The notes under the pieces are model-generated. The model was not told the DNA's origin. It was given only the letters and a program-made list of their open reading frames with translations, and made no database searches. From Zoroaster sp. YZ-2022 (taxonomy: Eukaryota; Echinodermata; Asteroidea; Forcipulatida; Zoroasteridae): a stretch of 64,000 nt of DNA. Both the position numbers and the translations under genes were made by a program. Numbering within the stretch: the first letter of the stretch is position 1; every line of letters starts with the position of its first letter. Where the stretch lies: the NCBI GenBank assembly GCA_029582265.1, contig CM055817.1, positions 55,661,711 through 55,725,710 on the forward strand, in the 5' to 3' direction. Shown piece by piece: positions 37,801 to 49,800 of the stretch.

Positions 37801-40800
37801 TTTTAAACAGCTCCCATTTCAAGGACATTCAGAGCAATGACAAACAGAAGAAACAACGAGCGAGAAATCAGTGGTTGGTTGTCCAACGTCGTCTCGACAA
37901 GATCATGAATCGCTACATGAAGGATGAAGAGAAGAGACGGGATTACTTCCTGTCAGGTGAGTGTTTGTAGCAGTGTTGGTGTTTTGTCTCAATTAGGGGA
38001 CAGAAGGGAACATAACTCCATGTCCTAACAGAGTGGAATAACCTGGTTGCTTACCAATTTGGATCTTGATTGTCAAGCTCGGTGATCGAGAGGTTAAGAT
38101 GCCTGCACTATTAGTTCATACTTGATGCGAAAGCGTATGCGAAAGCGTATGCGAAGCGAATTTTACGTCATCAAATTCGAGGCGAATGATTCGCGCAAGT
38201 TGAAATGTGTTCAACTTTTGCGAACCTTCGCCACGAATATTTGCCGTGAACCATTGTCGACGTCACGAATTTCGCTTCGCATTCGCTTTCGTGTGAAGTA
38301 TGAACCGGCCTTTAGGCAGCCCTCCCTGGACGACCTCGGACCTGTTGAAGTGACTCCTTCCGTATTGACCTACAGGTTGCCAGGGTTCCTCCATCTGCTC
38401 GACGACAGAGAGAAGTGGAGACAGATCCTGAGTCGACTGCCGACACTGGACCTCCAGCATGTCCCCTAATTGATTGACTATTTAGGCAAGACGTCTTAGG
38501 TTAAATTCCCGCCCTATAGTCACCTTTCTTGAAGGGAAAATTACTGTCTATTCAATCTTGAATATATTTACATTTCATTCTACATTAGTCACCGAAAAAG
38601 AAGTTAAACAAGGCATCTTCAGCTCGGCAGAAGACGTCCACGGCAAGGTGCTATCATTGAAGAGATTCATCGGTGATCTCCATGCTCATCTTCAAGACTA
38701 CAACGCAAGAGATTACATCGACCTATACCCCATGAGGCCAGAGGTAGATGTGATGTCCTTAGAGAAAGTGGATGATCTGAAGGAGGTTCAGATCCCAGGA
38801 AAGGTAAATCGGTTTAAGGTTTATACGCTTCTTTGAAGTAGGTGCGCCATCAAAACAAAACGACATATAATAATAATAATAATAAGAGCTTCATTTAGTG
38901 ATGGTAACCATGTCAACATTCTATGGGCCATCAATTAGCTACCAGAGACACCGGGGTAAACCCCTACGTACTCGTGTACGATAAATGTCATTATGGGTTC
39001 TTTGACGTGTACTGATGTTTGTAGTACACGGGATCTACGGCTTAACGTCCCATCCGAAGGACAAAGGAATTATGGTTAATAAGTGTCTTGCTCAAGGACA
39101 CAAGTGACCAGCCAGGCCGGGATTCGAACCCACAGTCTGATGCCACTAGAACTTGAGTCTGCACTAGACCGCTCAGCCACAACACTCAGAATGAATGTAT
39201 TGACAGTGTCCAAAACTTTCCTGTAAAATGTTGCTATTTTTCCCCCAGTTTATTTGTTTTCATATCATCACATCAGTGCAACAAGGTCATATCACAGTTA
39301 CGACCTTGTTGCAGACACGGATTTTGCTCAGTGCAACAAGGTCGTATCATAGTTACGACCTTGCTGCAGACACGGATTTTGCTCAGTGCAACTAGGTCGT
39401 ATCTTTTTACCGAGTTCCAGGATGAACATGCAAAACGTATGGAAGAAGGTACGATGTTGTTGCACTCAATTGTTTTAATATATGCAAATTTATGCACTAT
39501 TGTACATACGACCTTGTTGCATTTTTTAGATACGACCTTGTTGTTCTGACAGGACATATATGATATAACAATGTGCAACTGATTAAAAAAACACAGAGAA
39601 TGATTAAAAAAATTTTCAAAATTCCACACATGTTTTCTTATGTGCACCATATAAATCTACAATGTACTTTGTATATATTTTGTTTTTCCCCATGTAGTTG
39701 AAGTATACAGATATCCACGAATTCAACACGGAATGGCACAAAGACGGGATCAACCCGGTGGCCAATCGCTCCCATTCTCAATACCTCGACAAATTCAGTA
39801 ATGAATTCCATGATTCATTGAAAGTGATGATAGACAACGCCACCAGTGTTCATGACATGTCCAGTGTCATTCCAGAGACATCCTTCTACTGGCGAGTGGT
39901 ACCACATGTAAATTTTATACAAAATTGGTAGGTTTTTTTAAATAAAAAAATGACCCCTAAACTTTGACTAAAAATATCATACACTTTTATACACTACCAT
40001 ACTCAGTGCTACCTTACTGTCATTAAGCTGATGTTTTTTACCCATATAGTTTACAGCCAACTAGGTTCTTTGATATAGGATTTCAGGCTTTGCATGATGG
40101 GTAATGATAATTAGGAAAGTTTTCGGAAGCACCATGTAACAAATCTCTAAAGTAGCATACTTGCCGAAACGTTGAGAACAAAACCGGCTCTTCTCAGAGC
40201 CAACACCTCTACTTTAGAGATTTGTTACATGGTGCTTCCGAAAACTTTCCTAATTAGGTTCTTTGAGTTCCGTCAGTATTTGGGCAGACGGCCTATAAAC
40301 AGAGTTGTTTCAGCTCTGGTTGTGATTGGTTAAATAGGTTCCAAATGTCTTGAAATTAAATTCAGCATTAGTTGTCTTTTTCTTCTTCTGTTTGGCAGCA
40401 TCAAATCTTTCCATGGTTGCCAAGATACTCTAACAAGCATCAAGCGTTACATCAGAGGTACCTCGCAACATCCTCTCATTGTTCATGGACAGTCAGGCAG
40501 CGGGAAAACATCTATCATTGCCAAGGCAACTGAATTGGTCAGAGATTGGATAAAAAGGTACAATTACTGTCATGTAGCAAACTTACTGAAAAACTACTAT
40601 AATCTTCTGAAATATTACTTGATTGGCTGAGTATAAATTAACTTAATTTATGTCTGAATATTTGTAAAACCCCGTGGTAAGGCACCTCCTATTTTCCTGG
40701 ATTTAAAGTTTTGTCCAATCACGCCCCTGAAAAGGTTTCCATGGAAAAAGAAAATATATCTATAAAAAGCAACGGTCTATACCCACTGTCTTGTTTTTAG

Positions 40801-43800
40801 AAACAAAAAATTTAGTAAAACAAATATTTTACCACAAATGTTCTCACCAATTTAATAGGAGTCATACCTTATATTTTTGGGGACATAAAAATATTTTAAA
40901 GATAAAACTAATTATTTAGTAGGATTTGAAGCTTTGCATGGTGGAGTAAGGCTTGCGGTAAGGATGGAAAGTACAATATTAGGAAGGTAGGATTTGAAGC
41001 TTTGCATGGTGGAAGTACAGTAGGAGTAAGGCTTGCGGTAAGGATGGAAAGTACAATATTAGGAAGGTAGGATTTGAAGCTTTGCATGGTGGAAGTACAG
41101 TAGGAGTAAGGTTTGCGGTAAGGATGGAAAGTACAATATTAGGAAGGTAGGATTTGAAGCTCTGCACGGTGGAAGTACAGTAGGAGTAAGGCTTGCGGTA
41201 AGGATGGAAAGTACAATATTAGGAAGGTAGGATTTGAAGCTCTGCATGGTGGAAGTACAGTAGGAGTAAGGTTTGCGGTAAGGATGGAAAGTACAATATT
41301 AGGAAGGTAGGATTTGAAGCTCTGCATGGTGGAAGTACAGTAGGAGTAAGGTTTGCGGTAAGGATGGAAAGTACAATATTAGGAAGGTAGGATTTGAAGC
41401 TCTGCATGGTGGAAGTACAGTAGGAGTAAGGTTTGCAGTAAGGATGGAAAGTACAATATTAGGAAGGTAGGATTTGAAGCTCTGCATGGTGGAAGTACAG
41501 TAGGAGTAAGGTTTGCGGTAAGGATGGAAAGTACAATATTAGGAAGGTAGGATTTGAAGCTCTGCACGGTGGAAGTACAGTAGGAGTAAGGCTTGCGGTA
41601 AGGATGGAAAGTACAATATTAGGAAGGTAGGATTTGAAGCTCTGCATGGTGGAAGTACAGTAGGAGTAAGGCTTGCGATAGCACCATGTAAACAATCTCT
41701 TAAGAGTTGTGACAAATTGGATTAGATGAATATTTAAGTGTAAATTATGAACTGATTTCCTCTTCCGATCTCTTTAGTGATGATTTGGCGGTCATCATTC
41801 GCTTTGTCGGATTGACGTCAGAGTCTCATCATATCAGGAAGATTCTTGCCGATATCTGTCGTCAGATCTGTTACATCTACGGACAAGATGTCTCGTCAGT
41901 ACCAGAGGTAAATATTTAAAGCTACTTTTTAAAGTTAAAGGCGGAATAAAGATGAAATATTTGAAGTGGTGTTAGATATCTTTATTGAAGTGAGAAATGG
42001 CAACATTTAGATTTTCCAGTGATATGCGTACTCTTTAATCCTATAATTTATTTTGTTTGGGAAGAACAAAGAAAAATTTGAACCTGCGACCTCTGGGTTG
42101 ACGTGCCGGTGCTCTCCCAACCCTTGTGGTTTATTCGAATGTATAATTTATTTCATTTGAAAATGATTAATTTGCCCTCAAACATTGATTTTCTTTGAGT
42201 GATTCGATCGCTTAATTATTTAAAAAAAATTGTTTACTTGACTCATAGGATTATTTTGGTCTAATGAATGACTTTGAGAACCGTCTTCACGCTGCCTCAT
42301 CTCAACAACCCCTCGTCATCTTTATCGATGCCTTGGATCAACTCTCGGATGAGAACAATGCACGTAACCTCATGTGGCTTCCGAAGTCTCTACCTGATCA
42401 TGTGCATCTTGTGGTTTCCACGGTAACAATCGAAGAGGAACAGCACGAGTGCTTCAAGGTCTTGAAGGTCAGAGTTCAACTTTTTGTTTTTAAGTTGTGC
42501 TTTATTTGTTGTGTAATTATATGTGTGAATATAGTCTATTAATAGAGTTGTGACGTCACATGTTTACTTTGTGAGCGCCCTCTATTGAGCATTGTCAGGC
42601 ATAAGGATAATGCTGTCATTGGAAGTTCTCATAAAATCTATTTTATGAACTGTTTTTAGTAAGACATTAGGCCAAAAAAAAGTCTTCTGGTCATAGGCGG
42701 CTTCAAAATTGGTGCAGTGATGGTTTTTTTTTTTTTTTTTTTTTTTTTTGCTAACTAATGAAATATGTGATACATGTATACATGGTTATTGGAACCAGAC
42801 CAAATTTCCCATATACAAAGTATGGTGACTAAGAGAGGCCTCACAAATCGGGTAAACGTTCATACCCCTATGTGAAAAAGTCATTTAAAACAGCACGGCA
42901 GAATTCCAATCGATCCAGCAATTTTGGCTGCAATAGGACATCGTTTCATAGCAACAAAAAAAAGAAACCTAAATTGCCAATGCACAGGTCTGAGGCTACA
43001 TGTTCGGAGACCAGAACCCAGAATTTGTTTTGGCTTTATTTTCCAAAATGGTGATTGGTAAGCCCTCCCTTGCACTCCTGTGGCAACGTAAAAATCAAAC
43101 ATTTCCTTTTTCCATCACAGAGTGCACTGCCAGAGTCTTGTCTGCTCCCTGTTCCCGCCCTCAGCCCGAGTGACACAGCTTTCATTCTCAGCCACCGTCT
43201 TGCCAACAAGAATCGCAAGCTCACATCTGAGCAGCACGCCGCAGTCATGAAAGCATGCGAGGAAAACACCACTCCTCTGTATGTGTCGCTGGTTGCCGAT
43301 GAAGCCGCAAGATGGACGAGCCAGTTGAATGGGAGGGCACTGTTTTTGCCTGGGACCTTGAAGAAGCTAGTGAATCGTAAGTAAGGTCACATCCGAATTG
43401 GCAGCCCCAGCCCCAGCCCCAGCCCCAGCCGCAGCCCCAGCCCCAGCCGCAGCCCCAGCCCCAGCCCCAGCCGCAGCCCCAGCCCCAGCCGCAGCCCCAG
43501 CCCCAGCCCCAGCCCAGCCCCAGCCCCAGCCCCAGCCCCAGCCCCAGCCCCAGCCCCAGTCCCAGTCCCAGTCCCAGTCCCATGCCCCAGCCCCAGCCCC
43601 AGCCCAAGCCCCAGCCCCAGCCATGTCTGTCATGTTTGTCATGTTTCTTCCTCAACTGCATATGGCCACTTAAATCTCTGTTATGGATGTCGGCTCTTTC
43701 TGACACTTTTATGTTCACCTTATAATTTATTGTTATGTTATTTGTCTCATGATCTGTGAATTTGTAGTTTAAGTTATGAGTGGCAGTGAACCATTTGATT

Positions 43801-46800
43801 GGCCCATTGGTGTTCCTTTTTCAGGGATTGCTGTCTTTATCAGCTTATTAACCTTTGTAGTTAATATCCGATATGGCTTTTGTTCACTTCTGCACTTTAT
43901 AAAAAAAAATTTTTTTTAAAAGCCACAGCCAAAACCACAGTCAAAGCCGAAGCAAATGCTGCCTAATATATCATCGTGTCAGTGCAAAAACGTCGTATCT
44001 TGATTTTGCAACAATGTCGTATCTCACACGAAAACGCGCCGTGCAAAAACGTCGTATCTTGGCGCCTATTGTTTTTGTGTGTACATCCGGGCTATTTTAA
44101 GCGAGATACGACCTTTTGCGCACGTTCAAACTCGAATGTAATTTAACTAGTTCGCACCGGGAATAAAAAAGTTTTTCCGAACCCCGTGGCGGGTTTATTT
44201 TTACCGCACAAACACGACCAATGGTGCTCACCAGAGCGTGACCGGGGAGACCGCATCTTCCACCGTATGCTTATGGCTCATTGCCACGTCGACCGGGAAT
44301 CTATACAAATATTCCCGAGAATCCTGTGGCGTGTTTAGATGCTCTCCGATCCGCTGTCCCAAAAAAAATTGCGTGTATACACGGCCTCCGACGCGAACTG
44401 GTTAAATGCTATTTTAGGAGATACGACGTTTTTGCACTGACACGACGATATGATGGACAATCTCAGGCCTGTGATTGCTCAGGATTTTTCCTGATTTCAG
44501 GATTTTTTACAAATCTCCCAAAAGAGAAGTATCCACCAATGAAAGACAGAAGTAGCCAGTATTGTGTCCAAACCTCTTGTTTCTCATTTGTCTATGTGCC
44601 ATCTCCTGCCAGGAGGTCGGCTGCCATGGTTTTCCATAGGGCGCGGTCCTGTGACATCCTCACACACTCCCTGTATTGCATCCCTATCTATTCCTTGATA
44701 TTTGTGATCCACTTTAGTCGTTGTCGTCCCCTTTTTCTTGTCCCTGCCACTCTGCCCTCCAAAATTTGTCGTTGTAATTTTTCTGTTCTTATGATGATGT
44801 GTCCAAAATATTTGCATTTCCTGTTTTTGATTTTATTTAAAAGAGTTTTTTTTTCTGAAACCATTTTGAGAATTTCTTCATTTGTTTTTCTGTCCACATA
44901 AAAGACAAGTATCCACCAATGAAAGACAGAAGTATCCAGTATTGTGTCCAAACCTCTTGTTTCTCATTTGTAAGAATGTGGAGAGTCTGTAAATCCTCTA
45001 AAATTAAACATCCAGGAGGTTGAGGGGGCTTTGACTTTTATACCAAAAGGAGACCCAGGTCTGCTACCCACAGGTGGTTCAGGGGGCTTTGACCTTTATA
45101 CCAAAGGGAGACCCAGGTCTGCTACCCACAGGAGGTTCAGGGGGCTTTGACCTTTATACCAAAGGGAGACCCAGGTCTGCTACCCACAGGTGGTTCAGGG
45201 GGCTTTGACCTTTATACCAAAGGGAGACCCAGGTCTGCTACCCACAGGTGGTTCAGGGGGCTTTGACCTTTATACCAAAGGGATACCCAGGTCTGCTACC
45301 CACAGGTGGTTCAGGGGGCTTTGACCTTTGTACCAAAGGGAGACCCAGGTCTGCTACCCACAGGAGGTTCAGGGGGCTTTGTCCTCTAGACCAAAGGGAG
45401 ACCCAGGCCCGCTACCCACAGGAGGTTCAGGGGGCTTTGTCCTCTAGACCAAAGGGAGACCCAGGCCTGCTACCCACAGGAGGTTCAGGGGGCTTTGTCC
45501 TCTAGACCAAAGGGAGACCCAGGCCCGCTACCCACAGGAGGTTCAGGGGGCTTTTGTCCTCTAGACCAAGGGAGACCCACGCCTGCTACCCCCAGGTGGT
45601 TCAGGGGGCTTTGTCCTCTAGACCCAAGGGCGACCCAGGCCCGCTAACCACAGGTGGTTCCGGGGGGCTTTGTCCTCTAGACCAAAGGGAGACCCAGGCC
45701 CGCTACCCACAGGAGGTTCAGGGGGGCTTTGTCCTCTAGACCAAAGGGAGACCCAGGCCTGCTACCCACAGGAGGGCTTTGTCCTCTAGACCAAAGGGAG
45801 ACCCAGGCCTGCTACCCACAGGAGGTTCAGGGGGCTTTGTCCTCTAGACCAAAGGGAGACCCAGGCCCGCTACCCACAGGAGGTTCAGGGGGCTTTGTCC
45901 TCTAGACCAAAGGGAGACCCAGGCCTGCTACCCACAGGTGGTTCAGGGGGCTTTGTCCTCTAGACCAAAGGGAGACCCAGGCCTGCTACCCACAGGAGGT
46001 TCAGGGGGCTTTATCCTCTAGACCAAAGGGAGACCCAGGCCTGCTACCCATTTTTCAGGATTGTTTACTTTTGTCAAATCACACCCCTGTATAATAGTCA
46101 TGCATGGATGAACAAAACCAAAGGCACACTCTTTGGCACCTTCCTTCCTCTCTCTCCTTCCTCTCTCTCCTTCCTCATCATTTACGATTTGTGATTGAAC
46201 ACTCCTTGGAATAAATATATTTTTAATGAATCCTTTTTTTAAAATTCATTCTGATTTAGATATCATCATACGTCTGGAATCCTCCTACGGTGAGCCCCTC
46301 GTACGACGCACCCTCGGTTTCATCACCGCCTCCCAAAATGGCCTCTCCTGGTCCGAGCTGGAGGATCTCCTCTCCTTAGATGATGCTGTCATGAACGACG
46401 TCGTTGCTCATAACGCTACCTCCCTAAGACGCCTACCTCCGGCATTGTGGTGCAGACTGCGAGCTGAGTTAGAGCAATACTTGTTCCTGGGGTATGTTGA
46501 TGGAAATTGGACTTACCGATGGCTTCATGGAGAATTCCGTGAATGTGCAGTTGAAAGGTCAGTACTTTTTTCCTGTGAATCAGAATTATTTCAAAATAAT
46601 GGTTATCCTTACGTTTCGAACCTAGCAGGTTCTTTCTAAAGTCTGTGCCGGGTATCCGACCGAAAATGTCATTACCCGGTTCCATTTTTCGGTTCCAGTT
46701 ACCCGTTAACGACTTTTTAAAATTCCGACTGAACATTTTAAGCCACACAAAATAATAACAGTCTCTGATTTTTTGCTAACAAAATGAAGAAAACTTGGAT

Positions 46801-49800
46801 GAAGGCTTTAGAAGTAACATTTGCCGACAGCCTTTCACATACTGGTATTTTTACAAAATTGTTTATGGGTACCCGCGTATCCCGGGATTTCAAATTTCGG
46901 GTATCTGGTTCCTGATATAACCAAGCCCTAGTTCTTTCTCAAAGGCAAAATGGTACAGAACACAAACAACATACGTACATAAACACAAGACTGAGCAGAA
47001 GTTAGTCAGGTGTGAAATGAACACAAAAGAAAAGGTACAAAAAGCAGAGTCAGGGGTACTAGTCCTGGGACCAGACTAAAGAGAGAAAATATTGCTACAT
47101 ACACTAGGAACGCATCCCTCCCCGGTTCTCCACGTGCGACGGCGGCTGCATTAGCAACTATAGCAAACATACATACATACATACATGCATTCATACATCA
47201 ACACAAGAGTGAGCAAAAGTTAGTCAGGTACTGGTTCCTTTCTTAATGATAGCTAAGTAAATGAAAATATTGCTTACAAAAGAATTTTTATTGTCCTTAC
47301 ATTTCGAACCTCTAGCAGGTTCTTTCTCTATTAAGGCAAAATGAGACAGAATGCAAACATGCATTCAAGAGTGAGCAGAAGTTAGTCAGGTACTGGTTTC
47401 TTTCTTAATGGTAGCTAAGTAAATGAAAATATTACTTACAAAATAATTATTATTGTCCTTAAGTTTCGAACCTCTAGCAGGTTCTTTCTCAAAGGCAAAA
47501 TGAGACAGAATACAAACATATACATACATACGTGAACACAAGAGTGAGCAGAAGTTAGGGAGCGTCTCAAAAGTCAGGCACGTTCTAGGCGCAAAAGAAC
47601 GTTCCCGTGGGCACACGCCCGCAATCCATTGGAACGCCAGAATGTTCTGCTGGACCGCTACAGTGTGCCGAACTACGGGAACATTCCTACATGAGTGAAT
47701 ACATGTACGTGCGTTAGCATTTTGAACGTTCCAATGGAACGTTCCGGCGGTCCAACGGACCATTCCATGTACGCGCGCTGGAACACTCAACCGATCCAAT
47801 TAGAACGTTCCTATACCATTCGGAATTTTTGAGACGCTCCCTTAGTCAGGTGTGAAATGAACATAAAAGAAAAAGGATATAGAAAGCAGAGTCAGGTACA
47901 GATCAGAATTATTAACGATATTTGTTTCAATTCACATATTTTTTTTATATGTCTTCTCCCGAAGATGATCAGAGTATACTGAGCAAATGAACACTACTAC
48001 TCTACGTGCGCGTACTTCTGCTGTCTAAATATCGCCGGACACCCATCATCACGCACAAGGTCAAAGTTGAATCTCCGGGAAAATAACATGGCAGCCTCAA
48101 AGCGTGACGTTAGATCTTCAGATTACTGACCAACTGGAAAGAAATAAATGTTCTCTTGGGATTTCTCTTCACAGATATCTGAAGCAGAGAGACAAGGCCC
48201 CGTCATACCACTGGGCACTCAGTGAGTTTTTCATGGGGAAATGGTCCGACGTTAAAAAACCCTACCCTGGTAACGACAGTGGAGCTGATCGTTTGGTTGA
48301 TCCCATGCCCTTAGTGTGGACCCATTTGTTCCCAAATGGTAGGTACACTGGCGTAAATCTGTGATGAAAAGTGGGGGGGGGGGGGGATGATTTTGTAATT
48401 TGGGTGCACGGTATAGCTTGAAGTTCTGCATGTGTAGTTTTATTATATATATTTTTTTCAACGCATGGATAATTCTGGGGGGATGATCATACGGACCATC
48501 CCCCCCCCCCCATCCAAAAAGTGGGGTGAATATATCCCCCCATCCCCCCTGGGAAAGCTGTTCTTTTGTTAATGTTGGGAGATGCCGGGCGGATGATCCT
48601 AACCCCATTTGACACCTTCGAAATATTTAACAGGCCTGTCATTTCTCAGGAGTTTTCCTGATTTCAGGATTTTTTACAAATCTCCCTTTGCCTCAAAATT
48701 TTCTTGAAAGAAGAGAAGTAGCCACCAAGGAAAGAAAGAAGTAGCCTGTATTGTGTCCAAACCTCTAGTTTCTTGTTTGTGGGGATGTGGAGAGTCTGTA
48801 AATCCTCCATAATTAAACATCCAGGAGGTTCGGGGACTTTGTCCTCAAGGCCAAAGGGAGACTAAAAGTTGTGTGCTCACTGGCAAAAGGTCGTAAACAA
48901 TTAATGCACAAAATTGTGTTTCAAGAAAACTGAGTGTGAAAGTTTGGTTGTTTTTCTGCCATTTATAAGTCATTGTAGGAAAGTTAAATTCCACATAGGA
49001 ATGGAAAAACATGTCTTGGGAGTAATTCTAGCAACAAATATATAACAGTTATGCCCTAGTTTTTTCAAAGCAGCCATTTTATTGCTTACAAACTTCTGCT
49101 GGGAAAAAAGTTATACTTTGTGTTCCCGGAAGAAGGTCATAGAGCCTTACGACCTTCTTCCGGGCACACAAGGAAAATTAAAAGTATTTTTTTCTTTCAG
49201 GTGAATCTCAACCTGTGAATAATCTCCGCAAACTCAATGAGCTTCCTTACCACCTTCTGCACTCTAACCAGATGGACAAACTCAAAACAGAAGTCTTACT
49301 CAACTATGAGTGGACCCTCGCCAAAATCAAGGCAACCTCCCTCCGCATCATCCTGGATGACATTCAGGGCGCCCTCCTTGTCCAACCAAATGACATAGAG
49401 TTGCGTCTGATGAGTGACACTCTTCAGCTTTCCACCGGGGCGCTGAGGAAAGATCCGAACCAACTCGGCGCTCAGTTAATGGGCCGGTTGTATAACGTCA
49501 TCAAATCGGACAAGCCAGTGTCAATCGGGGATCCTAAGAAGTACCCTTCAGTCGCAGTGATGTTGAGTTCCTTGAATCGTAGCTCAGTCCCGCTGCTTAT
49601 GCCATCAGCGACGTGCTTATCCCAGCCTGGAGGGGTGCTCTTTGATCTTCTTGCCGGACACGTGAAGGAGATAACGGCAGTGACAGTCTCATCAGATGGT
49701 AACATTGCTGGGACGGCGTCGAAAGACGGTTCAGTGAAGATGTGGGACTTGAAAAGCAGGAAGGTTCTGAAGACACTACCGAAGATGGGAACAGAGGTTA

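Noticed and set aside
40979..41695. Series of 62-codon minus-strand frames
   Set aside because: Each is the same 80-bp repeat read in one frame; 80 is not a multiple of three, so stops recur every 240 bp.
43245..43718. Pro/Ala/Gln-rich or Gly/Trp-rich frames
   Set aside because: Read-through of the 6-bp CCCCAG minisatellite just after exon 16.
44281..44901. 206-codon + strand frame
   Set aside because: It runs through a piggyBac-like MITE, its host MITE and a family A element, so it is a chance frame over repeats.
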